From an uncultured Clostridia bacterium (lineage in GTDB: Bacteria; Bacillota; Clostridia; Oscillospirales; Acutalibacteraceae): 64,000 nt of DNA. This document shows, in pieces, positions 34,425 through 42,668 of the stretch. The stretch's first letter is position 1; each line of letters begins with the position of its first letter. The translations under genes and the position numbers were made by a program. The stretch is from assembly GCA_937884975.1 (NCBI GenBank), contig CAKZZS010000023.1, positions 111,119 to 175,118 of the forward strand. Reading direction: 5' to 3'. The notes beneath the pieces were generated by a model. It was not told the origin of the DNA. It ran no database searches and worked only from the letters and a program-made list of their open reading frames with translations.

Positions 34425-35807
34425 ATGAACAATACCGAAAAGACAATGGATAAAATCGTTGCCCTTTGTAAAACGAGGGGCTTTATCTTCCCCGGCAGCG
34501 ATATCTACGGCGGACTTGCAAACACTTGGGACTACGGTCCTCTCGGCGCAAGGCTTAAAAACAATGTCAAGGACACCTGGAGAAAGCGTTTTATTCAGGA
34601 AATAAGAAACAGCTACGAGGTCGACGCCGATATTCTTATGCACCCGAGAGTCTGGGAGGCGAGCGGTCACGTTGCTTCCTTCTCCGATCCGCTTCTTGAC
34701 TGTAAGGAATGTAAAATGCGTTTTCGCGCGGACAACCTTATTGACGACTTTAATCCCGACGCTCACGCGGACGGCATGACAAAGGAAGAGATGTTCGATT
34801 ACATCAAGGCGCATTCAATTCCCTGTCCGAACTGCGGCAAGCACAACTTTACGGATATAAGGGAGTTCAACCTTATGTTCCAGACCTTCAGGGGCGTTAC
34901 AAACGACGCGAAGAGCGTTATTTACCTTCGTCCCGAGAATGCCCAGGGCGAATACGTCAATTTCATAAATGTTCAGCGTACCATGCGCTCGAAGCTTCCT
35001 TTCTCTATCGGTCAGATAGGAAAGGCATTCAGAAACGAAATCACGCCCGGTAACTTTACGTTCAGGACAATTGAGTTTGAACAGATGGAGTTCCAGACCT
35101 TCTGTAAAGAGGGCACGGATACCGAGCTTTACGATTATTTCAAACAGTACGGCAAAAAGTACTATATGGACCTCGGCATTCCCGAGGAGCATCTTCGCTT
35201 CCATGACCACGAAAAGCTTGCTCACTACGCAAAGGCTGCGTGTGACATTGAATTTCTTTTCCCCTTTGGCTGGGGTGAAATCAACGGAACTCATAACAGA
35301 ACCGACTTTGACCTTACCCGTCATCAGGAGTATTCTGGTCAGAAGATGGAATATCTTGACCCCGAAACGAATGAAAAATTCATTCCCTATATCGTTGAAA
35401 GCACCTACGGACTTGACCGAACCGTGCTTGCGCTTCTGTGCGAAGCTTACGATGAGGAAATCATTGACGAGGAAAAGAACGACACGCGCGTTGTGCTTCA
35501 TTTAAGCCCTGCAATTGCTCCCTTCAAGGCTGCGGTTCTTCCGCTTTCAAAGAAGCTTTCCGAAAACGCTCTCTCGGAGGTTTTCGATAAAATCAAGGGC
35601 GCATTTATGGTTGACTTTGACGAAACGGGCTCCATAGGTAAGCGGTATCGCAGACAGGATGAAATCGGAACGCCCTTCTGCATTACTTATGACTTTGACT
35701 CTCTTGAGGACGGCTGCGTAACGGTGCGTGAAAGGGATTCAATGGAGCAGGTAAGACTTCCCATAAGTGAAATAGAAGCTTATATTTCGGAAAAAATCAA
35801 ATTCTGA
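34425..35807 (+). CDS. glyQS: Glycyl-tRNA synthetase, single-chain dimeric type
   Basis: The 460-residue class II enzyme charges tRNA-Gly. It is the single-chain alpha2 type found in many Firmicutes, not the separate GlyQ/GlyS. Features include the N-terminal '[20 protein letters not shown]', a Cys pair region 'CKECKMRFR' plus 'CPNCGKHNF', motif 2 '[17 protein letters not shown]', motif 3 '[13 protein letters not shown]', and the C-terminal anticodon-binding domain. AAAAGGAATGG precedes the ATG. A terminator follows the stop. Confidence 0.95.
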   Translation: MNNTEKTMDKIVALCKTRGFIFPGSDIYGGLANTWDYGPLGARLKNNVKDTWRKRFIQEIRNSYEVDADILMHPRVWEASGHVASFSDPLLDCKECKMRFRADNLIDDFNPDAHADGMTKEEMFDYIKAHSIPCPNCGKHNFTDIREFNLMFQTFRGVTNDAKSVIYLRPENAQGEYVNFINVQRTMRSKLPFSIGQIGKAFRNEITPGNFTFRTIEFEQMEFQTFCKEGTDTELYDYFKQYGKKYYMDLGIPEEHLRFHDHEKLAHYAKAACDIEFLFPFGWGEINGTHNRTDFDLTRHQEYSGQKMEYLDPETNEKFIPYIVESTYGLDRTVLALLCEAYDEEIIDEEKNDTRVVLHLSPAIAPFKAAVLPLSKKLSENALSEVFDKIKGAFMVDFDETGSIGKRYRRQDEIGTPFCITYDFDSLEDGCVTVRERDSMEQVRLPISEIEAYISEKIKF

Positions 35808-35825
35808 TTATTTAATTTAAGATTT

Positions 35826-35857
35826 ACCGCCGGTACTTAAAGTATCGGCGGTTTTTT
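35826..35857. terminator. Bidirectional terminator after glyQS
   Basis: ACCGCCG (35826-35832) pairs with CGGCGGT (35846-35852), extended by TACTT/AAGTA near the loop, followed by six T; it overlaps the end of the reverse-strand LytM gene. Confidence 0.85.
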
Positions 35858-36524
35858 ATCTTATTACGTCAATTGGGTTTATCAGTACGCCTCCCGAGCG
35901 CATTTCAAGGTGAATGTGAGGAGAGTCGCTTTCAATTGGAATTGTTCCGACATTTCCGAGCCTTTCGCCGGATTTTACCTTTTCGCCGACTGTTACGCTG
36001 ACGTTTTCCTTAAGTCCGCAGTACTTCGCCGTAACCCTGTTGCCGTGGTCGATTTCAATTACGGTTCCCCATAACGAATCGACATAAACTGCGGTGACTA
36101 TGCCGTTATTTATCGAATAGACGTCATCGCCGCTTTTTGCGGCAAAATCGGTTCCGTTATGTGTGCGCCAGTCGTTTGTATTCTCGTTTTTTACAAGCTC
36201 GCCGTTTGAATAGTGAGAAAGGATTTTACCTTCAACAGGTGAAATAAAATAGTCGAGCGGCTGTATATTTTCGGTTGTCTCTTTTGTTTCTTCCGTTTCG
36301 CTTTCCCTCGTATCGGGAACGTTGGAAATGGGTATTTCAACTGCCTTTAAGGTCTCTGCCGTCGTTGCGGTAACCGTGTTTTGCGTAACGGTAAGGTCAT
36401 CACCGTCAAGAAGGCGTCTTGCGTTCTGTGAGGTGCGCCACGCCGTAAGAGAAAAGGCGAGCACAAGAAAAAGAACACAGAGATACGCTATGCGTCCTTT
36501 TTCGCTTATTTTTATTTTTTTCAT
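35856..36524 (-). CDS. Membrane-anchored M23/LytM peptidase (SpoIIQ-like)
   Basis: The 222-residue protein has an N-terminal membrane anchor (about residues 11-29), a Thr/Glu-rich linker and a C-terminal LytM domain. The zinc ligands appear intact: 'THNGTDFAA' (His and Asp) and 'HIHLEM' (HxH), so it could cleave peptidoglycan cross-links. Size and layout resemble SpoIIQ of spore formers, but no sporulation neighbours are seen, so this is only a suggestion. Its ribosome site GGAGG is embedded in a small hairpin. It lies divergent from lexA. Confidence 0.8.
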   Translation of the reverse strand: MKKIKISEKGRIAYLCVLFLVLAFSLTAWRTSQNARRLLDGDDLTVTQNTVTATTAETLKAVEIPISNVPDTRESETEETKETTENIQPLDYFISPVEGKILSHYSNGELVKNENTNDWRTHNGTDFAAKSGDDVYSINNGIVTAVYVDSLWGTVIEIDHGNRVTAKYCGLKENVSVTVGEKVKSGERLGNVGTIPIESDSPHIHLEMRSGGVLINPIDVIR

Positions 36525-36529
36525 TTTTT

Positions 36530-36546
36530 AACCTCCTTTTGAGGTT
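36530..36546 (-). promoter_or_regulatory. Hairpin overlapping the ribosome site of the LytM gene
   Basis: On the reverse strand AACCTC pairs with GAGGTT, which contains part of the GGAGG ribosome site of the LytM peptidase, around a five-base loop. If formed in the message it could limit translation. Confidence 0.35.
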
Positions 36547-36594
36547 ATTTTTCCCTCGGAATGGAATTATTATGCAAAAATTTTTTTGTTTTCG

Positions 36595-36635
36595 GCAAAC
36601 AAATGTTTGCTTTTTTGAATTATCTGTGTTATAAT
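36595..36635 (+). promoter_or_regulatory. lexA promoter with overlapping LexA-box-like palindrome
   Basis: The 16-base palindrome GCAAACAAATGTTTGC (36595-36610) overlaps the -35 box TTGCTT (36607-36612), which is 17 bases from TATAAT (36630-36635). Position and symmetry fit LexA autoregulation, although the half-site CAAAC differs from the CGAAC seen before recA. Confidence 0.6.
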
Positions 36636-36671
36636 GGTAAAAACGAAGCGTAATATTTAAGGAGTGAGAGT

Positions 36672-37265
36672 ATGAACCCTATCAGCGATACTCAGCGAAA
36701 GATATATGATTTTCTGGTTGAAAGAAGCCAGACCAACGGCGTGCCGCCTTCAGTAAGGGAAATCGGCGCGGCGGTCGGTTTGAGCTCGACCTCGTCCGTT
36801 CAGGCTAACCTTGACGCGCTTGAAAACGCGGGCTATATTGAGCGTGACCCGATGCTTAAAAGGTCAATAAGAATTGTCGGTCAGGCTGAAAATGTTATAA
36901 GCGTTCCGCTTCTCGGTACTGTTGCGGCAGGTCAGCCGATTTTGGCGGTTGAGCAGGCGGAGGATTATCTTCCCTATAACGGCCGCGTTTCAAAGGATAA
37001 GCCGCTTTTCGCTCTTAAGGTCAAGGGCGAAAGTATGCTCTGGGCAGGTATCCTTGACGGCGATATTGTCTTTGCTGAAAGGACTCCCGTAGCTTCAAAC
37101 GGCGAAATGGTTGTTGCTCTCGTCGGAGATGAGGCAACCGTAAAAACCTTTTATAAGGAGAACGGACATTTCCGACTTCAGCCCGAAAATGACGCTTTCG
37201 AACCGATTATTGTCAACGAGGTAACCATCCTCGGAAAGGTTGTTGCGGTAATGCGCTACTACTGA
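36672..37265 (+). CDS. lexA: LexA repressor
   Basis: LexA represses SOS genes and cuts itself when RecA filaments form. The 197-residue protein has a winged HTH N-terminal domain ('PSVREIGAAVGLSSTSSVQ', about residues 25-43) and a C-terminal S24 domain. The Ala-Gly cleavage site lies in 'LGTVAAGQP', the catalytic Ser in 'KGESMLWAG', and Lys in 'GDEATVKTFY'. A palindromic operator precedes it. recA is encoded in the same window with its own SOS box. Confidence 0.95.
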   Translation: MNPISDTQRKIYDFLVERSQTNGVPPSVREIGAAVGLSSTSSVQANLDALENAGYIERDPMLKRSIRIVGQAENVISVPLLGTVAAGQPILAVEQAEDYLPYNGRVSKDKPLFALKVKGESMLWAGILDGDIVFAERTPVASNGEMVVALVGDEATVKTFYKENGHFRLQPENDAFEPIIVNEVTILGKVVAVMRYY

Positions 37266-37266
37266 T

Positions 37267-38118
37267 ATGAAAAAACGTAATATCGGCGCGGCTGTTGCTT
37301 TTTGCGGCGCGGCTGTAAATCTTGCGCTCTTTCTTGTAAAGCTTTATGTTGCCGTATCCTGTAACAGCCTTAGTATTTATCTTGATTCTTTTAATAATGC
37401 GGTTGACTGCCTGGTCTGCGTTTTTGTAGGCCTTGGTTTCATTTTATCAAAAAAAGGCGCAACGAAAGACTACCCCTTTGGCTTTGGAAAGACCGAAGGG
37501 GTTGTAAATTTTCTTGTTTGCGTTATAATTCTTGTTACGGGGCTTTCCTTTGCGTACTCGTCACTGGGAAGAATTATGTATCCGCTTCCTATCTGGTATT
37601 CCTCAAAATATGCGGCTATGGTAGCTCTTACCCTCCCCGTAAAGCTGCTTTTGTTCTTCCTTTATAAAAGGTCAAATAAAAAGCTTTCTTCACCCGTGCT
37701 TGACGCGCTTTCGTTTGACAGCATACTTGACTTATTTATTACTTTATGCTCACTGACTGCGCTTTTTGTTTCAAACCGACTCGGTTTTTCCGCCGACGGC
37801 TTTTCGGGAATGGTTATAAGCGTTATCCTTGTTTTCCAAAGTATAAAGATCGTTAAAAACGCATTCGGTACTGTTATCGGAAAAAGGGACAGCAGCCTTT
37901 GTGAAAAAATCGAAAACGCCGTTTCTCAAATCGGTTTGCCCGTCACGGTTGAAAACGTCACCTGTCACGTCTACGGTGAAAAAATAATTGCAAATCTGAC
38001 GCTTGATTTAAACGGGACTGAGCTTTCGAAGGAAACGGTTGAGAGAATAAGAAATGCGCTTTCGCCCGAAACGGTAAGCGATGTATATATAAACATTGGG
38101 GGAAAAGGAAATGACTGA
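37267..38118 (+). CDS. Cation diffusion facilitator family transporter
   Basis: The 283-residue membrane protein has about six hydrophobic helices and a cytoplasmic C-terminal domain, the CDF layout. Metal-site regions are recognisable: 'LDSFNNAVD' in helix 2 and 'LSFDSILDLF' in helix 5, with 'DYPFGFGKTEG' after helix 2. The first site has Asn where zinc exporters often have His, so manganese or iron are as likely as zinc. It begins 1 base after lexA and overlaps the next gene by 8 bases. Confidence 0.8.
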   Translation: MKKRNIGAAVAFCGAAVNLALFLVKLYVAVSCNSLSIYLDSFNNAVDCLVCVFVGLGFILSKKGATKDYPFGFGKTEGVVNFLVCVIILVTGLSFAYSSLGRIMYPLPIWYSSKYAAMVALTLPVKLLLFFLYKRSNKKLSSPVLDALSFDSILDLFITLCSLTALFVSNRLGFSADGFSGMVISVILVFQSIKIVKNAFGTVIGKRDSSLCEKIENAVSQIGLPVTVENVTCHVYGEKIIANLTLDLNGTELSKETVERIRNALSPETVSDVYINIGGKGND

Positions 38119-39439
38119 AGAAAAGATTTCGGAAAAAATGCTCGAAACAGATAAAAAACAGATAAAGGCTCAAAAAAGAAAAAAGCGCCGCAGAAGGGCG
38201 AAAAGGTTTTTCATAGGCTTTGTTGTTACGGTTCTTGCGGTTATACTTATTACGGCGGCGGTGAACGTTGTGGTATATAAGTCGCTTGTCAATAAGGTTA
38301 AAAATTTTGACACCGTAGAATGTGAAAAGCTTAATTATGAGTACTACGACAACGGCTGTATGAATATTTACACCGACAGGGGACTTAAGGTGGTTCAGAT
38401 TACGGATGTCCATATCGGCGCGGGCTGGATGAGCGTCGGCAAGGATACCATGGCGGTAAACGCCGTGTCCGCAATGCTCACTGCTGAAAAGCCAGACCTC
38501 GTAATCGTCACGGGTGACGTGGCTTATCCCGTCCCGTTCCAGGCGGGAACGCTCAACAATAAAACCGCGGTAACGGTTTTTGCCGAAATGATGGAAAAAA
38601 TGGGCGTTTACTGGGTTTACTGCTTCGGTAATCACGACACCGAGATATACAGCTACTGTTCAAGAGAGCAGATAGTGAATTATCTTGACAGCGAAAAATA
38701 TCCCCACTGCCTTCTTCAGAAAGGACCCGAGGATGTTGACGGTTACGGGAATCAGGTCATAAATATTGTCAATTCCGACGGCGTTATTACGAGGACGATT
38801 ATCACGCTGGACTCCCATACATACCCGAAGGGAGAGCTGACGAGCATTTTCGGCAGATACGATAACCTTCATCAGAATCAGGTTGACTGGTACGGTAAAA
38901 CCGTTGATGAGGCGAACGCAAAGAATAAAGCAGCCATTTCCTCACTCGATAAAAAGACGCAGGAAAAATATAAGGGCTATGAAACGGTTCCAACCTCGCT
39001 GTTTTTCCATATTCCGCTTACCGAATATAAGGACGCCTGGGACGAGTACGTTGCAAACAGCTTTAAGGACGGCGGCAATGTTGAATGTAAATACGGAACG
39101 GTAGGCGAGGAGGGCGACGCTATCTGCTGCGGAATGAACGAGGATAATATGTTTGAAAAAATCCTTGAGAAAAAGAGCACGGATACCGTTTTCTGCGGCC
39201 ACGACCACCTGAATACGTTTTCAATTAAGTATAAGGGCGTATACCTTACATACGGTATGAGCATTGACTATCTTGCCTATTACGGAATATATAAGCTCGG
39301 CTCGCAGCGCGGCTGCACTGTAATAAATATTGACGAAAACGGCGCAATTGACTACACTCCCGAAAGCTATTACCAGGATAAATACGTTTCCTATTTTGAA
39401 AAGGAGACGGTTGAAATGCAAAAGCTCGGGAATCATTAA
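38111..39439 (+). CDS. Membrane-anchored metallophosphoesterase
   Basis: The 442-residue protein has a Lys/Arg-rich N-terminus, one membrane anchor (about residues 34-58) and a calcineurin-like phosphoesterase domain outside the membrane. All metal motifs are present: 'QITDVHIGAG', 'VTGDVAY', 'FGNHDTE' and the late 'CGHDHLNTF'. A large insert of ~80 residues before the last motif is unusual. The natural substrate is unknown. ATG 38111 has AAAGGA upstream and overlaps the CDF stop. A bidirectional terminator follows. Confidence 0.85.
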   Translation: MTEEKISEKMLETDKKQIKAQKRKKRRRRAKRFFIGFVVTVLAVILITAAVNVVVYKSLVNKVKNFDTVECEKLNYEYYDNGCMNIYTDRGLKVVQITDVHIGAGWMSVGKDTMAVNAVSAMLTAEKPDLVIVTGDVAYPVPFQAGTLNNKTAVTVFAEMMEKMGVYWVYCFGNHDTEIYSYCSREQIVNYLDSEKYPHCLLQKGPEDVDGYGNQVINIVNSDGVITRTIITLDSHTYPKGELTSIFGRYDNLHQNQVDWYGKTVDEANAKNKAAISSLDKKTQEKYKGYETVPTSLFFHIPLTEYKDAWDEYVANSFKDGGNVECKYGTVGEEGDAICCGMNEDNMFEKILEKKSTDTVFCGHDHLNTFSIKYKGVYLTYGMSIDYLAYYGIYKLGSQRGCTVINIDENGAIDYTPESYYQDKYVSYFEKETVEMQKLGNH

Positions 39440-39454
39440 AAAATAAAAATTAGA

Positions 39455-39481
39455 AAGGGGAGCGGATTTTCCGCTCCCCTT
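39455..39481. terminator. Bidirectional terminator
   Basis: AAGGGGAGCGGA (39455-39466) pairs perfectly with TCCGCTCCCCTT (39470-39481); it separates the phosphoesterase from the convergent hibernation-factor gene. Confidence 0.85.
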
Positions 39482-39498
39482 AATCTATTTATTTTTAA

Positions 39499-40023
39499 TC
39501 AGTCCTTTTCGGGTGACAGCAAGCCGTAGCCGCCGTCCTTTCTGCGATAGACGACAGAAATTGTGTCGTCCTCGGAGTTGTTGAAAAGATAGAACTGATG
39601 TCCGAGCATATTCATCTGAAGAATTGCTTCCTCAACGCTTTCGGGCTTTAAGAGAACCGCCTTTTTTCTTACGATTTCAAAATCGTCCTCCGCCTCGTCC
39701 GCTTCCGGAATAAAGTCGTCAATATTTGCGTCGCGAAGACGTCTTTCAAGCTTTGTCTTATTCTTTCTTATCTGGCGGATAAGGGAGTCAACACAAGCGT
39801 CAAGAGCGTCCTCAAGGTCTGCGCTTCTTTCCTGCGCGCGGAAAATCATGCCGCCCTTATTGAGCGTGATTTCAACAATTTTTGCGCTTTTTTCAACCGT
39901 TGCAGTGATTTTTGCCTCTGCCTTTTCGCCGAAAAAGCGTTCAACCTTTTTGAGCTTCTGCTCTGCCCTGTCCTTAAAGGATTGACGGGGTGTGCATTTG
40001 CGTCCTACGATTGTAATATTCAT
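39499..40023 (-). CDS. hpf: Long-form ribosome hibernation promoting factor
   Basis: The 174-residue protein is the long HPF that pairs 70S ribosomes into inactive 100S dimers during slow growth. Its N-terminal domain (about residues 1-100) begins 'MNITIVGRKCTPRQSFKDRA', and the C-terminal dimerisation domain (about 120-174) contains 'AILQMNMLGHQFYLFNN' and 'VVYRRKDGGYGLL'. An acidic linker joins them. The message leader contains a small hairpin at 40057-40072. It is transcribed alone. Confidence 0.93.
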   Translation of the reverse strand: MNITIVGRKCTPRQSFKDRAEQKLKKVERFFGEKAEAKITATVEKSAKIVEITLNKGGMIFRAQERSADLEDALDACVDSLIRQIRKNKTKLERRLRDANIDDFIPEADEAEDDFEIVRKKAVLLKPESVEEAILQMNMLGHQFYLFNNSEDDTISVVYRRKDGGYGLLSPEKD

Positions 40024-40056
40024 TATTACATCCCCTTTTACCTAATCTATGTAATA

Positions 40057-40072
40057 AAGCAATCTCTTGCTT
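40057..40072 (-). promoter_or_regulatory. Small hairpin in the hpf leader
   Basis: AAGCAA and TTGCTT pair around a 4-base loop in the expected leader of the hibernation-factor message. Its role is unknown. Confidence 0.3.
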
Positions 40073-40146
40073 CATCTGTATTATATCATTTATAAACAAA
40101 AAAATAAAGGGGATTATGTCTTTTTTATGAAAAATTCACAAATAAT

Positions 40147-41019
40147 TCACAATAAATTATTCATTTCGTCGGGCATAGGACATTCAAGATTAAGAAGCGT
40201 ACCTGTTACGGGATGAATAAACTCGATTTTTCCGCAGTGAAGAGCCTGATGCGATATTTCTTCGCACTCATGCCCATACATCCTGTCGCCTGTCAGAGGC
40301 GTGCCGAGTGAGGCGAAATGCACCCTTATCTGGTGGGTTCTGCCCGTTTCAAGATTTATTTCAAGTAAAGTGCGTCTGCTGTCATTTTTAAGCGCTTTCC
40401 AGTGCGTAACCGCCCTGTCTCCGCCCTCGCCGACCGCGCGAAGCGTTTTTAACGGGTCGGGTCGGTAAATGGGTAAATCAATTGTCCCTTTTCCCTCGTA
40501 AACGCCGTCGACAACCGCGTAGTAGGTCTTTTTTATTTTTGCCTGAAGTCTTGCAGCGCTGTGGGAATTCAAAGCGCAAACAACAAGTCCGCTTGTGCCC
40601 TTGTCAAGTCTGCCGACCGCCTTGAAGGACGGTTGTTTTCCCTCTTTTATAAGGCGGTGAATAACTGCGTTTGCAAGCGTATCGCCCTGGTGATTATGAG
40701 TCGGGTGCATCGGCAGAAGAGCCGGCTTGTTGATAACAAGCAGGTCGTCGTCCTCAAATATGACGTCAAGCTCATAATCAAGCGGCTCTATTTCGTTTTT
40801 GCTGTCGGGCAGGATAACGCTTAAAATATCGCCCTCTTTAAGCAAATCGACGGTTCTTATATGCTTATCGTTCAAAAGAATGCCGTCCTCATAGTGCTTA
40901 AGGGTACGAATAAGACGAGAGGAGAGTTTTGCCTCTCCTCTCAAATAAGCCATAACCTTTTTTTCGTCATATTCGGCAGGTATTTTGTAATCTATCCTGC
41001 GGCGTGAAAAATCAGTCAA
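40147..41019 (-). CDS. RluA-family pseudouridine synthase
   Basis: The 290-residue enzyme converts uridine to pseudouridine in structured RNA. It has an S4-like N-terminal part (about residues 10-75) and the catalytic domain with 'VGRLDKGTSGLVV' (catalytic Asp), 'NKPALLPMHPTH' and 'LETGRTHQIRVH'. RluA, RluC and RluD types cannot be separated by eye. It overlaps the end of the serine hydrolase gene by 8 bases. Confidence 0.9.
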   Translation of the reverse strand: MTDFSRRRIDYKIPAEYDEKKVMAYLRGEAKLSSRLIRTLKHYEDGILLNDKHIRTVDLLKEGDILSVILPDSKNEIEPLDYELDVIFEDDDLLVINKPALLPMHPTHNHQGDTLANAVIHRLIKEGKQPSFKAVGRLDKGTSGLVVCALNSHSAARLQAKIKKTYYAVVDGVYEGKGTIDLPIYRPDPLKTLRAVGEGGDRAVTHWKALKNDSRRTLLEINLETGRTHQIRVHFASLGTPLTGDRMYGHECEEISHQALHCGKIEFIHPVTGTLLNLECPMPDEMNNLL

Positions 41020-42631
41020 TGAATTTACCTCTCTGTTTGGGTTCTACAACGTAGGGCAGGAAATATACCGCTTTTTTAACCACTGCAAGAAGCACGGGAT
41101 TTTTAACAAGGTCGCCTGCAAAGCCCTTCATATAATTCGCAAAATCCCTTGTGTCGGGAATGCTTGAGGGCTTCATTGTAACTCTCTTGTGCGGTCTGAA
41201 ATTGAAATTGAGCTTTCTCTTGCCGACTGTTTCAATGGGTCTTATGGTTACGTTGAGATTTGTGCCGTCAAACCATTCCGCATAGCAGCAAACCTTGAAA
41301 TCAATTTGACCGAGTCTTATCTTACCGTAGCGGTAGTGACCGTCCATTCCGCAGGTGACGGTATTGTTTTCGTCTCCCTCGTCCCAGGTCATATCGCAGC
41401 TCTTATCTTCAAAATGGAATTTAACGTGGTCAATGTTTCCGGCTCTGTCGCTCATCATAAACGTAACGTGAATCGGAATAACGCTGACGGGGAAACCGAT
41501 GAGGTTAAGAATAATTCCCATCGGACCCTTTCTGAATTTAATCGTCTTGCCTTCAATTTCCGCTTCAAGGTCGGAACGGTAGCTCTCGTGAACCTCGTCC
41601 ATATTGGAATTTGTAATGTCAACCTTTTCGGGCTCGGCCTTTTCCTCTGCGGTTTCGTCTAAAAAGCCTTCGGGGAAATGGCGCCAGATACATTCTCTTG
41701 CTTCCGGCTCATTTGAAATTCCCGATGTGGTGATGATTACCGCGTCATAGTCGGGAGCGACAATGCCGAACTGTGAGAACATACCGTCTGCGCGGTAGGA
41801 GTTGGGAATACCGTCATTCTGCCAGAAGCAGAAACCGTAGCCTGCCTGATTATCGCGCGTTTCGCTTGTTCCTTTATTTTCAACCTGCTTGCTTGTAGCC
41901 TGTTTTACCCAGTCCTTCGGGATAACCTGCTTATTCTTCCACTTGCCGCCTTTTGCGTAGCAGAGAATGAATTTTGCAAAATCCTCCGTTGAAAGATAAA
42001 GTCCCCAACCGCCTGCTTCAATGCCATGAACGGGGTCGGTTTCCCAGAACGGTCTTTCAATTCCCAGCGGCTCAAAAAGACGCGGCATAAGATAATCTAT
42101 AACGCCCATGCCCGTAACCTTTTTTACTATGGCTGCAAGCATATAGATATTCTCGTTTATGTAGAGGAACGTTGTGTTCGGGTCATAGGTCCAGGGAGCC
42201 TTGAAGAAGGTCTCTATCCAGTCCGCCTTCGCCTTATCCGCAAAAAGACTCGGCTGTTTGCCGGCTGTCATGGTCAGAAGAGAAAAGACGGTAATCTGCT
42301 CAAGCTTTTCGTCCTTTTTCTTAACGTACTCGGGGAACAGGTCAACAAGCCTTGTATCAAGGGACAAAAGTCCTTCCGAAATCGCAAAGCCGATAGCCGT
42401 GGAGGTAAAGCTTTTGCTGGCAGAGTACATAATGTGCTTGCTGTCATTTGTGAAAGGCTCGTTATACCATTCCGCGGCAACCTTGCCGTGGCGGATAACC
42501 ATAAAGGAGTGGAACTCCATTGAGTGCTCCTTCGCGTCGGCAATGAAATCCATTACCGCCTTTGACGAAACGCCGACCTCTTCGGGCGTTTTTGCCCTCG
42601 GAATACTGTTTTTAACACTTGTTTTTGCCAT
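41012..42631 (-). CDS. Beta-lactamase-fold serine hydrolase
   Basis: The 539-residue protein is a serine hydrolase of the class C beta-lactamase/esterase fold. The Ser-x-x-Lys motif is 'SASKS' (in 'MYSASKSFTSTAIGFAIS'), and 'YAKGGKWKNK' and 'GYGFCFWQ' mark the later active-site regions. It lacks a signal peptide and has an extra ~200-residue C-terminal beta-rich domain of unknown role. ATG 42631 has GGAGG eight bases upstream; the in-frame TTG at 42646 overlaps that site. Natural substrate is unknown; antibiotic resistance should not be assumed. Confidence 0.85.
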   Translation of the reverse strand: MAKTSVKNSIPRAKTPEEVGVSSKAVMDFIADAKEHSMEFHSFMVIRHGKVAAEWYNEPFTNDSKHIMYSASKSFTSTAIGFAISEGLLSLDTRLVDLFPEYVKKKDEKLEQITVFSLLTMTAGKQPSLFADKAKADWIETFFKAPWTYDPNTTFLYINENIYMLAAIVKKVTGMGVIDYLMPRLFEPLGIERPFWETDPVHGIEAGGWGLYLSTEDFAKFILCYAKGGKWKNKQVIPKDWVKQATSKQVENKGTSETRDNQAGYGFCFWQNDGIPNSYRADGMFSQFGIVAPDYDAVIITTSGISNEPEARECIWRHFPEGFLDETAEEKAEPEKVDITNSNMDEVHESYRSDLEAEIEGKTIKFRKGPMGIILNLIGFPVSVIPIHVTFMMSDRAGNIDHVKFHFEDKSCDMTWDEGDENNTVTCGMDGHYRYGKIRLGQIDFKVCCYAEWFDGTNLNVTIRPIETVGKRKLNFNFRPHKRVTMKPSSIPDTRDFANYMKGFAGDLVKNPVLLAVVKKAVYFLPYVVEPKQRGKFID

Positions 42632-42668
42632 TAAATGCACCTCCAAAATATTTTCATTGTCTTAATAA

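Noticed and set aside
34815..35501. 228-codon reverse-strand open frame inside glyQS
   Set aside because: Antisense shadow of a well-conserved synthetase; no start signals.
41012..42631. Beta-lactamase resistance gene
   Set aside because: Only the general fold and Ser-x-x-Lys are seen; there is no signal peptide and a long extra C-terminal domain is present, so a cytoplasmic esterase or peptidase role is more likely.
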